From Acholoe squamosa (taxonomy: Eukaryota; Annelida; Polychaeta; Phyllodocida; Polynoidae): a DNA stretch of 64,000 nt. Shown here one piece after another: positions 55,573 to 62,930 of this stretch. The notes under the pieces were generated by a model. It saw only the letters and a program-made list of their open reading frames with translations, was not told the DNA's origin and made no database searches. Location of the stretch: assembly GCA_949317995.1 (NCBI GenBank), contig OX439044.1:12433141-12497140 (forward strand), in the 5' to 3' direction. How positions within the stretch are numbered: position 1 is the first letter of the stretch; every line of letters starts with the position of its first letter. The position numbers were made by a program, and so were the translations under genes.

Positions 55573-58500
55573 TGAGTTGCTCGTTACTACATCAAAAATA
55601 CCAATATTGATTCAACTACAATAATATTATAAAAAGATAACTTTTGAATCTGCCAGGTATCCTCGTAGAACTGAACAGTGAACCATCATAATTGTATTCT
55701 GGAGGCCGTTTTTCCACATAGGTGTTATATATCTACATATGGAGGGTCAGATACGGACATCATATGGAGAAAATATTTCAAATTATAAAAATTGTTTTTA
55801 AAGAGCCTCCGTGTAGGGTCCGTATATAAAAGCTCAAAATACGGAAATTAATTGATATATAGGGAAGTGGAAGGCAGGCTTAATTAGGAAAACGGACAGA
55901 ATACTGTCTATATTCCAGGAAAACCCCTAGGGAATTCCCTAAATGACGTCACACATACAGAAATTATATACACTGAAAAAAGTCTTCCTGACAAAGTGAC
56001 ATGTATACCCATGTCACCTTGACTTGACAGAGAGAGCACACATCATTGGGACATGTGCACATATATCACCATGATAACTGTATCACACAGTAATCCTCAT
56101 ATGCCTTAAAATGCCACGTCATTTGTGAGTTGACTAGGGTCACGGCCATGTCAAAGGCACTTGACATGTAATGGTTTGACATACATAATTGTTCTAGGAT
56201 ATTCCACTAGATGGGGCAAACAACCATTTAGGTACCAGGATTAATCACTACCAAGAAGTACTACCAACACTTGAGACATTTGATGTATCTGTGTCATTTT
56301 ATTTTCATGAAGAATAGAACACTAAGGTATGTAAATACTATCAATGAATGGTAGTGAATTCTATTTCATTGTTAAATTTGCATTTGTTATTGAATATCAA
56401 AATAGACATCCACCATCCTGAATACTTCAACTGGAAAGGTTATGTGTGGGTCAGTGAAAATACCAAAGGACTGTATACTAATCCACAATCTATAATCTCA
56501 GTATCTACAGTACAGGGAGACATATGACATTGCCATGCACCTCCATTCCCTTGTCTTATGGACTGCATAGAGGTCCTCAGTCAAGTAGAAGTTCTGTAGA
56601 TAGGAAAAAGTGCCTTAGTGTTGCAGGCCTGTGGGACTATGATATCCCCTGCCTTCTATTATAGGCCTGCCTTGATTGAACCATTGTCCCTTGCATATAA
56701 GATGCACTCCAACTTGAGGCCAATCCTATAAACCACATGCGGTCCTAAAAATGGTATATATGGAGGAAAAAAGGCCATATATAGGATACCACCTGCCCTG
56801 GGGCAGGTGGTATCCAAAAACACCTTTTTGTCCATATCTGGATGTGGAAGGCCGTATCCACTGAGGCAGGATGCGGAAATCTGAGCAAAAACGGTTTTTA
56901 GACATATGGGGGCAATATGTGACATATGGACCCCCGTATGTATGTGGAAAAACGGCCTTCTGTGGGGTGTTTCAGAAGCAGGTAATGTTTACAACCGGTC
57001 ATAAGGAGATATGATAGCAGTTTTAATAGTGATTATAGGCTTATAACTGCATGTGTTTCTAAAGCATTACCATTATCTTACTGTGTCTATAACTATACGA
57101 CTGGCGAGGGATGATAATGGTTGCAGTTGTAAGTTTAGAATCTAACAGTTTTAGAAACAGATATTTAATGTTCATTATCATGTCCGGCTTCTGAAACACC
57201 CCACTGGTGAACCAATTTTTACAAGAGGCTCCAGATGGCTGTACGGTGTTACAAGGAATCTGTATGAAATTGTGGGAGAAGGATCACGCCATTATTTTGA
57301 AAATATTTGTTTTTTTACAATGTACCTATGATTGTATAGATGTCTGAGTTGCTCAAGTGTACGAGTAAATGAGTTGCTCTTACCTACACCAGTTATCTAG
57401 GTCACTTATGGAGCCCCGTATAATGGCTAACATGCTATGGTATAGCGCCACTTTGGTCTCCTGGAAGGTATCGTAACACTCTCTCATACGGACCGGGAAC
57501 TCCGGCGAGCACTGCATGGTGTAAGAAAACCCTGTTAAAACAAAGGGAGACAATGTTAGCTAATTGAAATTTAATATCGTTTGAAAATATTTCAGTTTCG
57601 TCTTTTTTTTTATCAATTTCTGAAAGAAAAGTCTGAACCTACTCATAAACCTTGAAGTCATACTTCATCGGTAAGGGTGGACTATTGCTGGCAATATTTA
57701 TTTTGTGGCACAGTGTTTGATATGCTTTCCTTTTTAAGCTGTAAGGCCGATGAAATTTTCTTGAAAAAAAAAGTTATTACTAATTCCTTTAGTGTAGGAG
57801 TCTATGGGTACAGGAAATATGAAATCCAGTGATAAGAATTAGTAGAATGCCAATGTATCACAAGAGTTGGTTAAGAAAGGTTATGTTATATAGATTAGGA
57901 ATATGAGTAAATATTGTCAAATTTGACAATTTCATATTTTGCCACCAGGTGCCGTTTGAGTAGATTGTGTCTACTCCCTTTAATGGTGCTTTCGCTAGGT
58001 AGGCGCACAACTGTCCACTTAGATATAACAAAGTAGTATTTCACATGATATTACATATAATTATATTCACACATAGATATGGCTAGGTGCATTACAGTGA
58101 GACCTTGATAATCCGGCCACCCTGTGGCAGACAAATATTGGCCAGATCTCAAAACTGCCAGATTATCAAAGCATATTACAATAGATTTGTATTGGAATGT
58201 CCCAGCTTCAGCCTGGCCGGGTCTTTTGTATGTCGGATTATCAAGTGCCGGATTATCAAGGTCTCACTGTATTATGGACTGTATTAGATGGTAGAAAGAG
58301 GGCATTTCAGAATAACAGAAAAATTGTTATAATTTTGAAATGTCCTTTACATATTTTAATCTGGCGTACATATGGGACATCAGTTAGTCAATTAGATAAC
58401 AGAGAATTATCTAATCACTTGAAGCTTGCCAAGAATGTGAGCTTCATTGTGCATACCATTTTACAGGCAATATAGATGCATGCCAGTATGTCTGCATTTT

Positions 58501-61500
58501 CAGTCCTATTTGGGGCGACTGAGGAAACATATCAGGAGGGATTTTCTCAATCACCATGGAGATGGCGATCGTAGGCAATAATCGGTCTAACAAAGGACTT
58601 TATTCTCTTAGGACCATCATTCACAATATCACCTCTTAAGGACATTACATAACTAAAATGGTGCATTTTAACCAGTTTTAAGAACATAATGGACTTCTCT
58701 TTTGGATTTTGAAGTCCTTAACATTTTGCCGTGATACTGCCCTGAAATGTCCTTTATTGCTGGAAAAGGTCGGTGCACATCCTTCTTGCCCACCCTCCGG
58801 TTCTGCTCGCACGGGAAAGTGGTGAGCTAGGGTGTAGTCAGCTGGGCAAGAATATTTGTATCCTGGCAGGGGGGGGGGATATTTTGTCTACAAAGAATTC
58901 TATCATCCCCTGCCCCCATTGAAAATCAACACTTTCAGGGACAGGGTATCCAACACTCAGTTTACCTGTGATAGAAATATTGTTGACCCAGGGGGTTTAT
59001 TAGTTTGTAGGTGGGTGGGGAACGATTTTATAAAATGTCTACAATAAGTTGAACCTTCCACTCCCTCTATCAGAAATTAGTACTACTTTTAAGAAAGGGC
59101 GGGTTAAAATGTAGTAGAGTTAGGTTGATTGGGGGAGTAAAAATCTATATTTCGTGTTAGGAACGAGCCTTACTATATATACTATTTGTATGGGAGGACT
59201 CATTACCGACACGGGCATGAAGAAACTAAATTTCATTTTCCATGGACCGTTCCCCACTATGATATCATCAAAATAGCTTCAAGCCCACTATCAAACAGCG
59301 ATTTTAGAGGGTTTTTCTTATACAAATTTAACATGAAATAAATACAGAGATTCACTCGATATGCCCCAAACTGAATATTTCTTCATTCATTAGCCTCCAT
59401 GCAGTATTCCACAAGGTTTGTGGAATCCTGCTTTGAGGCTAATGAGTGAAGAAACCCTCAGATTAGAGCCAATGTGGCGAACCTCTGTCTACCTTATAAG
59501 GCTAGGGGGCAGGTTCTAATAAGTCTAATAATTCCCCCCCCCCTCCGAAATAAGATATATATCCCAGGGCGCCTTTTTGGGGGAGGGGAGGGGGTAAAGA
59601 TCTGGTGCTGTGCTGGTTAAATTAAAGGTATTTGTGCAATGCATTATATAATTTAAATGTTTAAATTTTATTTGACAGGTGCGAAAAAGGCATCTTGAGG
59701 ATCCGAAAAGTAAAGAAAGGAAACTACAGGAAACCTATACATGGACATGGATTTCCAGCTAAATTGATGACATTGATTCAGAATCAAAAATTAACCCAGG
59801 TAACACCATACACTCTCAGCCCCAATTGTAAATGGGCAGTAAACACCACTGTACTAGGTACAGGGCAAGCTACTGTAGGGTCATTAGAACTGTTTTGTAC
59901 TAACAGCAGCTCCTACTGTTTTCAAGAAATAAATGCCATGTACTGCAAATAGCTTGGCGTAGTCAGACAGTGTGGGTGTCAGTATTAGTGTGGATGTGTC
60001 ATGACACACGTGTCAGACCTTGTTGATTAAGCCTGGGTCAGGTCGTCAGAAAGTGAACGATTTCGCCCTTGAAGGGCCTGAGAAATTGATTTACTTTATG
60101 AAACAAAATATGGCTTTGGGATACTCCAGATGTTCTTTATTTAATACAGGACACTTGTAAAAAATACAATCAGTCAAAAAAGAACAAATTTGGTGATTTT
60201 TTTCACTTCGGCAGGCTATAAGTCTGAGAGTTTTTGATGGATGACCACAAATTTACATCTTTCTGATAGCCCTAAGTGTCCTCCATCAAATGAGTTTATT
60301 TAAGACAATATTGGCTCACTTCTTTCACCAGAGCCATAAGAGTACTAGTCCAAAATGCCCAAAAAACACAAAATGTACTGCTTTCTGGCGACCTGACGAT
60401 GCTACATAACGCATGTTTCAAGGTGAGTGAAACTGTGTCATAACGCATGTGTCAGTATGGGTGAGTCTGTGTCATGACGCACATGTCAGTATGTTAAAAA
60501 AAATGACTTCCAGAATTCCGGTAAGTGTAGCTAGAACATTTTTTTTATTTACCTGAGGAGGTTCCATCTGTAAATGGGCACCATGAAATTAGTAGAAATA
60601 TGGCTAAGGATAAGTATGAATTTGACGTCCATTAATTGATTTCAAATGTACTTTTCTTGCCATAAACATGACCTTCTAAAGCTGTGGGATGGTGAGAGAG
60701 AACCATTACTAACTCACCCATCATGGATGTAAGTAACCCACCAGAACTGCATTCATGCATCATTCCAACGCTATGAGCCAGTGGCGGATCCAGGTTCTTG
60801 AAAAGTAGGGGGCACACCCCTTGTTTAAGACCAACATTTTGGCTAAATTTGGAGGTAAAAAGGCAAATACACTTTTAACTACTGGGAAAAAAGAGGGGGC
60901 GTGCATCCCCCCCGTCTAAATTGATTGTGGCATCGTTACACTTCCAGGAGCGTGTTGCTCCTATGGTAAAAAGAGCTGTCAGTAGGTACCCTCTTTTCAA
61001 CATTCAACATTCAACTTGCACTCACCACATAAGTCTAAAAAGTCACCTGCCTTGTTTAAAACAGAGAGAGCTGCACTGTCAGGAGGCAATTTCTTAACAC
61101 ACTACAACTGCTGTACTTCAAATCGTGACAGACCTTAAAATAAGGCCATTACAGTATCATGCATTAGTGGGTACTAATGCCTGCACCAGTATGACTGCTC
61201 TATTAAGCCTTATGTAATTATTGCATAGGTGGTGATCGTACAGAGCAGTCATAGTGCAGTGACTACGATAACCTGCACTATTCCTGGGGATCTCAAGTCG
61301 TAGTGGTATGTAGTCTTGTTACTTTAGGACATGGCCTCCAGGTACCTCCTCATGCCACACACTCTATAGTATATTATACTGACTGATTTCTCCCAACTAG
61401 GTACCTACTCAAATCCCCCTTTTTTAGCACCATACTTGAATGACCACTTGTGAGCAACAAAGGGGACAAGTTATAACTACATGAAAAGAAAGGACTGGAA

Positions 61501-61847
61501 ACGAGGGCATTTTTAGCCAGCTCTTCCTTTTACTATAGGAGCAACACCCTCCAGAGGTTGAGCAGTATATACCTTTGAAGTGCTGGCGAGCATACATCAT
61601 TGGAGCATCATGCTGACCAGTGGGCACGATGCACTCCTGTTTCAGCAGCCCTTAAAGAGATGATAGATAAGTTTAGATGTGTGACCTACCATTGTAGTTG
61701 ATGCGGGGTGTGTAGGTACAGCTTCCGTCCACCTGTAGTTCACTGAACTTGGACCTTACAGACAGGGCCAATGTAAAGTCTGCCATGTTACTGCCACAAG
61801 CTGACCTCACCAGTCTGTCCTCACACTCTATGTACTCTGTGGCTACC
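40907..61847 (-). CDS. Cysteine-rich single-pass membrane protein, five 3' exons (5' end missing)
   Basis: Five minus-strand exons (61847-61690, 57531-57384, 49695-49556, 47402-47249, 41195-40907) join with matching phases at all four junctions, each with AG acceptors and GT donors. Together they encode about 295 residues. Each exon carries short Cys-x(6-11)-Cys patterns ('ECEDRLVRSAC', 'ECYDTF', 'ECLQPIVTSC', 'CYTRMMRHSSSFNLC', 'ECFSSFMRRDC'), suggesting disulfide-linked helical repeats outside the cell. The last exon ends with a hydrophobic segment 'YFVVLCIGLFLVLF' and a 16-residue polar tail, so a type I membrane protein is likely. No signal peptide or start exon was found up to 64000. The pattern recalls nematode DUF19-like domains, but I cannot name the family. 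Intron 2 contains the Ngaro element in antisense. Confidence 0.82.
41196..42033. other. Intron 4 of the cysteine-rich gene, left segment
   Basis: No exon recognised. Two related blocks, 41277-41360 and 41395-41480, share 'TCAAGAATTACTCAGGAATT'-like and 'AATACAACAAGAAT(A/T)GAGAAC' words, forming a small direct repeat. 41640-42030 is non-coding. Confidence 0.4.
42034..42279 (-). repeat. tRNA-Cys-derived SINE-like repeat, copy 1
   Basis: 42054-42124 on the minus strand folds as a tRNA. Acceptor GGGGAAG pairs with TTTCTCC (with G-U pairs), the D-arm is GCTC-AGCAGTA-GAGC, the anticodon loop CTGCAGG holds GCA (Cys), and the T-arm is CTGGG-TTTGACT-CCCGG. The rest of the 246 bp block carries 'TGACCAGCCCCTGA(A/G)GGC' and ends GCCCCTACACT. 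An identical-length copy lies at 42807-43052. It is a repeat with polymerase III-type boxes and is not a functional tRNA gene. Confidence 0.72.
42280..42806. repeat. Spacer with a related third block
   Basis: 42450-42572 has 'TGCCAGCCCCTGGGGGCTGG', 'ACGGGGCTGCTGGCC' and 'GCCGGCCCTACACT', diverged relatives of the flanking 246 bp blocks. The rest is C-rich and non-coding. The whole 42034-43052 looks like a composite repeat. Confidence 0.5.
42807..43052 (-). repeat. tRNA-Cys-derived SINE-like repeat, copy 2
   Basis: Same organisation and length as copy 1, with the tRNA-like part at 42827-42897. The D-loop here is AGCGGTA and the T-loop TTCGACT, closer to consensus than copy 1. The outer ends AGTGTAGAGG and GCCCCTACACT form a short inverted repeat, an oddity for a SINE. 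Confidence 0.75.
43121..43174. repeat. (CT)n microsatellite
   Basis: About 54 bp of CT dinucleotides. The Arg-Glu frame on the other strand is an artefact. Confidence 0.95.
43175..44360. other. Intron 4 of the cysteine-rich gene, unique segment
   Basis: No exon recognised. A segment 'ACCATCTTGAGAAATGCC' at 44293 is the reverse of 'GGCATTTCTCAAGATGGT' at 37458, part of a dispersed repeat. Confidence 0.4.
44361..45185. repeat. 63 bp minisatellite, from the exon 4 donor junction
   Basis: About 13 units of 63 bp, each with 'CTGACTGTCTTGGTGGGGCA', 'ATACTCGACCCTATTACTG' and 'TATACT(C/A)ACTGCATGTT'. 63 is a multiple of three, so a 189-codon + strand frame stays open by chance. On the minus strand each unit carries 'AACATGCAGT(G/T)AGTATA', the donor junction of exon 4 at 47249. 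The array is in intron 4 of the cysteine-rich gene. Confidence 0.9.
45894..46072. mobile_element. Harbinger-like MITE inside the minisatellite
   Basis: The unit 'CTGTCTTACTGTC' is split as CTGTCTTA-[insert]-TTACTGTC, a 3 bp TTA duplication. The ends are inverted: AGCCACGGCCACTCTAA at the left and TTGTGACCGGGGCT at the right. About 179 bp, non-coding. A TWA duplication and GC-rich ends fit PIF/Harbinger MITEs. Confidence 0.7.
46380..46456. mobile_element. Tiny GTGACA-ended MITE, copy in the minisatellite
   Basis: About 72 bp from GTGACATGTACTGGG to CAGATCGTGTCAC, interrupting a 59 bp unit, with ATAT at both sides. It is the inverted relative of the insertion at 54833-54903, sharing 'GCACTAAGCCCC' and 'GGGTCTTAG(G/A)A' words. 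Confidence 0.72.
46691..47130. other. Break in the minisatellite with unrelated DNA
   Basis: 46735-47110 is unique sequence between repeat units ('GATTGATTGATTTGTGTTTT' at 46740 and onward), likely an insertion into the array. No coding signal. Confidence 0.45.
47131..47292. repeat. Minisatellite units adjoining and covering the end of exon 4
   Basis: Two and a half units of about 63 bp ('CTTGGTGGGCAACACTTGAC', 'ACTATTACTCTATACTCACT', 'GCATGTTGACCCTACT'). The right-most unit is read as the end of exon 4 and its donor on the minus strand, so the array and the exon overlap here. Confidence 0.85.
47249..47402 (-). CDS. Cysteine-rich gene, exon 4 (of those found)
   Basis: The acceptor is 'CAACTTTTCAG'. 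It encodes 'DYKQFLPCYTRMMRHSSS', 'FNLCRKVFDRYPTKYEAYK' and 'VKCSPTKTASRVNM', ending at ATGCA|GTGAGT (47249/47248). Outgoing phase 2 matches the last exon. The last 14 codons coincide with the minisatellite unit. An alternative, weaker donor (AAG|GTCAAG at 47294) would leave them out, but then the phase would not fit. Confidence 0.72.
47403..49555. other. Intron 3 of the cysteine-rich gene
   Basis: No exon recognised. 48795-48915 has tandem 'GGTGC(A/G)CCTTATA' motifs in both senses, and 49380-49545 has 'GGCGCTTATATGAAACCGGC'-type motifs. These words resemble the ends of mariner- or pogo-like MITEs. 47480-47760 contains a G/T-rich stretch without coding support. Confidence 0.4.
49556..49695 (-). 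CDS. Cysteine-rich gene, exon 3
   Basis: The acceptor is 'TCTCTCTATGTTGCAG' and the donor GGTAAG. The first base completes the Ser codon AGT. It encodes 'AYYEYEECLQPIVTSCPQG', 'VATVYKTENEWHRLVMV' and 'ADYLCGDALE'. It enters in phase 2 and leaves in phase 1, matching its neighbours. Its acceptor junction has been copied into the adjoining 49 bp array. Confidence 0.85.
49691..50156. repeat. 49 bp minisatellite, from the exon 3 acceptor junction
   Basis: About 8-9 units of 'ACAGAGAATCACAGGCTGAA', 'ACAACACACAATTCTAGGCA' and 'CTGCAATAT', of 49 bp each and very uniform in 49850-50100. On the minus strand each unit reads 'ATTCTCTGTATATTGCAG' followed by 'TGCCTA', the same as the acceptor junction of exon 3. 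Confidence 0.92.
50242..50465. mobile_element. MITE, family TACACTGTAAAAA, full copy
   Basis: Runs from TACACTGTAAAAAAAAA to TTTTATAGTGCAGTA, imperfect inverted ends around 224 bp. It shares 'CAAAGTTACCAGAAATCCAT' and 'GGTTCACTGTTCAGTTTTGC' with copies at 22496, 39136 and (inverted, partial) about 55620-55690. Confidence 0.65.
50582..50628. repeat. (TA)n microsatellite, left flank of the Ngaro element
   Basis: TA repeat directly before repeat A1. A matching TA tract follows B2, so the element entered a TA microsatellite. Confidence 0.9.
50629..50834 (+). repeat. Split direct repeat A1 with promoter
   Basis: 206 bp starting GGAACTATACACTCGTG and ending GTGTCCTTGATTTTTA. It is repeated at 55006-55214 with about four substitutions and one TA indel. 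Confidence 0.9.
50706..50753 (+). promoter_or_regulatory. Promoter of the Ngaro-like element: two CRE sites and a TATA box
   Basis: Two perfect TGACGTCA palindromes (50706-50713 and 50719-50726) are followed by TATAAAAG at 50746-50753. TGACGTCA is the consensus bound by CREB/ATF factors. Both sites and the TATA box are kept in A2. Transcription would start about 30 bp further on, upstream of gag. Confidence 0.7.
50874..51869 (+). CDS. Ngaro-like gag protein with zinc-binding C-terminus
   Basis: 331 residues from ATG 50874; an upstream in-frame TTG at 50856 is not needed. The N-terminal 40 residues are very rich in Lys, Ser and Ala ('KAATTSKKSAKSAKKT'). About 60-85 is an acidic helix ('RLESLEDELCSIKGLLQEL') that may be a coiled coil. 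The C-terminus has a CCCH-like set 'CYAFNRAEGCVRDPCKYRH' and a zinc knuckle 'CSGCSYSGHGKTEC' (C-x2-C-x4-H-x4-C), so it likely binds the element's RNA. It ends in UAG, after which the same frame stays open into pol. Confidence 0.85.
   Translation: MGRKSTRSAKAATTSKKSAKSAKKTVESANLGFASELDSSCVDQRSASPRHAKGLEDDQFIDQKERLESLEDELCSIKGLLQELVAGKDRKDETKSTEGAWQHARANVCQRPVTSSHRERSRVSRQRCPSVLSDGSKWDEVGHRGRRRRSKGGSSVDSTTSKLHANTKCGEFDHEMYVKKREKIDTVEKLMLVNLNFVLDYYKDNSDVEGMLKHLQVLVEKAGTRMYTVAALLAYDKSVRTRANKDGIEAFGVIDNSDILRYLSYDGTVQAQKAYATKPRNGIKQKISNNSCYAFNRAEGCVRDPCKYRHVCSGCSYSGHGKTECQKSRNE
51870..53212 (+). pseudogene. Ngaro-like reverse transcriptase, frameshifted
   Basis: The frame of gag continues without a stop from 51870 to 52667 ('CIHSLGGVEKSNGKLRPITD' is the RT entry region). 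At about 52655 the coding moves to another frame: motif A 'FDLKSAYRSI' starts at 52658, then 'GLKCAPCIFNRISDF', the catalytic box 'VNYLDDFIIM' and 'VVSKEKVTDPSR', to a stop at 53212. This is an Ngaro/DIRS-type RT that copies the element RNA. The shift is one base. It may be a mutation or a sequencing error, and no slippery heptamer is obvious. Confidence 0.82.
53184..53879 (+). CDS. Ngaro-like RNase H domain (part of pol, own frame)
   Basis: A second frame change near 53184 lets pol continue as 'ARARPGGYIRVSACTRQDMQ' and then RNase H. The four acidic residues of RNase H are visible: Asp in 'MYSDSSVKGFGAW', Glu in 'VYELYPVMMGL', Asp in 'CITDNMQVLAMI' and Asp in 'EDNILADQLSR'. It should remove RNA from the RNA-DNA hybrid. 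There is no ATG at the natural domain start. The tail overlaps the recombinase frame by about 110 bp. Confidence 0.8.
   Translation, partial: ARARPGGYIRVSACTRQDMQWWLDFCRVFNCKRLILNDVIDMPMYSDSSVKGFGAWMGKDYLYGDWTSHDIFNLGSGHFSLPPILDNLQNHHRNINVYELYPVMMGLKRWISNYKDKRIHCITDNMQVLAMINTGRSRNKLCMEWLREIFWLCFINNVEIFATYIKSEDNILADQLSRLAYKGMPGKCMNSLRENDMCCVNSRVGEITKQKKVTFSPECVGKYEESKETTT
53767..54714 (+). CDS. Ngaro-like tyrosine recombinase, intact
   Basis: 315 residues from ATG 53767 (frame open from before 53761). A basic N-terminal SAM-like DNA-binding part ('ENTRRARKQQLKRYKKFC') is followed by the catalytic domain: box-I Arg in 'YRGVLRVGHV', Lys in 'RTSKTDQ', H-x-x-R in 'HSLRHGG', a Trp in 'KRVNWKS' and the Tyr nucleophile in 'SVFKYLHNY'. 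No stop or shift interrupts it. It would insert the circular double-stranded DNA copy without a target duplication. It could still act on related elements in trans. Confidence 0.9.
   Translation: MICVALIPEWERLLNRKRLLLAQSVSENTRRARKQQLKRYKKFCKRFCLQSFPCSPSQGSIYAVYLSDFMKPSSVRNYLSAVWYFQKIKGYPDYSGNFMLKKTIDGIDRLSTCSTRVIHHYSPKDMLRLRSFLDLTNMADFRFWMAILTCYRGVLRVGHVVDSPHSLKVGDIKFHQDYLSMCIRTSKTDQLGKNVFNIYLSKNVNSPLCPYLGLKRLCCGRGSREYLFNSKGNPLQYQYVNSRLKSLSFQAGIEGRVSTHSLRHGGATLLKDAGLSIESIKKRVNWKSNSVFKYLHNYKVELLELDRLCQSHLQC
54763..55005 (+). repeat. Split direct repeat B1
   Basis: From GGCATGTATGGTGCTGATAG to GAGATAACTTAT. It equals B2 (55344-55513) except for an extra segment of about 73 bp at 54833-54903 and one base near the end. 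Confidence 0.88.
54833..54903. mobile_element. Tiny GTGACA-ended MITE inserted in repeat B1
   Basis: Relative to B2, B1 has an insert that starts GTGACACGATCTGCG and ends AAGCCATGTCAC, flanked by ATTT on both sides (4 bp duplication). B2 shows the empty site. It is related, in opposite orientation, to the copy at 46380-46456. Confidence 0.82.
55006..55214 (+). repeat. Split direct repeat A2
   Basis: A nearly identical copy of A1, with both TGACGTCA sites and TATAAAAG. Confidence 0.9.
55215..55343. repeat. (TTA)-rich low-complexity DNA between A2 and B2
   Basis: 'TTATTACTATTG' words repeat over about 60 bp. Ngaro elements normally have A2 and B2 adjoining, so this spacer is unusual or belongs to the internal ends of the repeats. 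Confidence 0.6.
55344..55513 (+). repeat. Split direct repeat B2
   Basis: The right-most repeat, ending GAGATAACTTAT directly before the TA microsatellite. It serves as the empty-site reference for the MITE in B1. Confidence 0.88.
55514..55573. repeat. (TA)n microsatellite, right flank of the Ngaro element
   Basis: TA tract with one TACA variant, matching the left flank. Confidence 0.92.
55700..56960. mobile_element. DNA transposon remnant with AGGCCGTTTTTCCACATA ends
   Basis: The left end 'AGGCCGTTTTTCCACATA' and the right end 'TATGTGGAAAAACGGCCT' are inverted. Subterminal 'CATATGGAG' and 'ATACGGAC' words recur inverted near the right end. About 1.26 kb, with no transposase seen. In intron 2 of the cysteine-rich gene. 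Confidence 0.65.
56962..57204. mobile_element. MITE with GTGGGGTGTTTCAGAAGC ends
   Basis: Left GTGGGGTGTTTCAGAAGC and right GCTTCTGAAACACCCCAC are an exact 18 bp inverted repeat around about 207 bp. It abuts the end of the element at 55700-56960. The interior is non-coding and itself partly palindromic ('TTATAGGCTTATAA'). Confidence 0.82.
57205..57383. other. Intron 2 of the cysteine-rich gene, next to the exon 2 donor
   Basis: Short unique stretch. Nothing recognised. Confidence 0.4.
57384..57531 (-). CDS. Cysteine-rich gene, exon 2 (of those found)
   Basis: The acceptor is 'GTTTTAACAG' and the donor AGGTAAGA. It encodes 'FSYTMQCSPEFPVRMREC', 'YDTFQETKVALYHSMLAI' and 'IRGSISDLDNWC'. It enters in phase 1 and leaves in phase 2, matching its neighbours. 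Three Cys residues. Confidence 0.85.
57620..57983. mobile_element. TTAA-type MITE, inverted diverged copy
   Basis: Ends TCTACTCCCTTTAA at 57983 and contains 'TTTGACAATTTCAT', 'CACCAGGTGC' and 'CCAGTGATAAGAATTAGTAG', the reverse of copies A and B at 37.6-38.6 kb. The left end is unclear. Confidence 0.6.
58095..58269. mobile_element. pogo-like MITE, 175 bp
   Basis: Left CAGTGAGACCTTGATAATCC and right GGATTATCAAGGTCTCACTG form a 20 bp perfect inverted repeat, flanked by TA on both sides. A TA target and a CAGT-type end fit Tc1/mariner-pogo MITEs. It lies in intron 1 of the cysteine-rich gene. Confidence 0.88.
58270..58799. other. Intron 1 of the cysteine-rich gene, unique segment
   Basis: No coding exon or repeat recognised. 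Confidence 0.4.
58800..60495. mobile_element. Truncated relative of transposon E3
   Basis: 58813-58930 matches 5125-5245 ('AAGAATATT', 'CCCCTGCCCCCATT'), 59560-59800 matches 5320-5570 ('GGTATTTGTGCAATGCATTA', 'CATGGACATGGAT'), and 59970-60490 has the same 'GTCATGACACACGTGTCAG' repeats. The CCCAGCAAATTGG ends are not found. An unrelated stretch at 60050-60400 may be an insertion. Intron 1 of the cysteine-rich gene. Confidence 0.65.
59682..59796 (+). pseudogene. Exon-like coding relic, second copy
   Basis: After 'TTTTATTTGACAG' an open frame reads 'IRKVKKGNYRKPIHGHGF' and 'PAKLMTLIQNQ'. See the equivalent at 5451-5579. The protein is unknown. Confidence 0.4.
60496..60944. other. Intron 1 of the cysteine-rich gene, non-coding
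   Basis: Contains 'CTGCATTCATGCATCATT' at about 60748 from the dispersed hairpin repeat and 'GGCGGATCCAGG' near 60784. Nothing else. Confidence 0.35.
60945..61553 (-). mobile_element. MITE, family CAGGAG(G/C)GTGTTGCTCC, copy 4 (interrupted)
   Basis: The ends are CAGGAGCGTGTTGCTCCTAT and ATAGGAGCAACACCCTCCAG, and the interior is collinear with copy 2 (14893-15257). A foreign 256 bp segment at about 61084-61339 splits the word 'CTGTCAGGTACC', with AGG on both sides and GGAGGC/GCCTCC at its ends, so a second element is nested within it. Confidence 0.75.
61690..61847 (-). CDS. Cysteine-rich gene, most 5' exon found
   Basis: The acceptor is 'GTTGTGTTTTAG' and the donor GGTAGGT. One base, then 52 codons: 'VATEYIECEDRLVRSACG', 'SNMADFTLALSVRSKF' and 'SELQVDGSCTYTPRINYN', then one base. 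Because it enters in phase 2 and lacks a start or signal peptide, at least one more exon lies upstream. Confidence 0.83.
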
Positions 61848-62930
61848 CTAAAACACAACAAGTTGTCATTATATGATAAAGAAAATATGAGTAAAGTATA
61901 GCCTACACTGTTAGTAGTTTATGTTATATAGGAGAAACGTCTACTGTAAGTTAACAGGGGAAAGGGGAGTACTCTCACATTTACAGCATATATAAGTTTC
62001 TGTAGATTTGAAGGGTCTTGCTGCATGATCACAGTAGTTGTTACTGTAGGATTACTGTGGATTGTGCTGTAAATGTACACTGACTCACCTCCTGTAGTTT
62101 GACAGCAAAGCGTACTGGAACCAAAATTGCCAGCAAAATCTACCGTACAATAACCCTGGCTACTACGAACAGTGTAGTTGCACAGATCATTACCTTTGGA
62201 AATGACATGCACCTATCGTGTCCCTTGGAAGATGCACTCTCAGCCGCAACTGTAAATGGGCTATAAATACCCCTATTTTAAAGTAGGCAGTACCACTGTA
62301 CGTATACACCAGAATGTACTTCTGGTATGTGGGTTCATACCTACAGCAGGTACAACTGTATTTCAAAATGACAGGGACTCTACGTGTATATGCACGTCAT
62401 GCGCGCCAACTTGAGTCATTCTCCATGCAGAGGTTGTGAAGAGAAGGGTAGAAAAGTGTGAGTCAGTGTAGTACACACTCTGCTTTGAGCCCATCGGGTT
62501 TAGTGCTGAATGCAAAGTACCGACTCTGCTTTGACTGTCAAGTAGTGGGCACTAATATGGTAGTGGCTTCATTCTCCTAACCGATTTCTAGATCCAGTTT
62601 TGGCCCTTGATCCATGTGGCGACCGGACAGTATCTTCGCCTCTTGTGAACAAGACCACAGGCCTGTGTCAGGTTGAGCACTATTCTTTCTTGTATCTGGG
62701 AGAGATCAATAGTGTACTGACAAGGTATAAGTGAGATGCATGTCATCTATTTGTCTTACTGAAGGAAGGGATTTTAGCCATAGAAGGGGAACACCTGGGG
62801 GGGCCACTACTCTTCCTTCCTAAACCAACCAATATTCATTTTTACTTTGGGCTAATCAGATAAAATAATGTTATCATTTCAAAGCTGTGCTTCAGTTAAA
62901 TAATATCGCTAACAGTCAGTATAGAACTCT

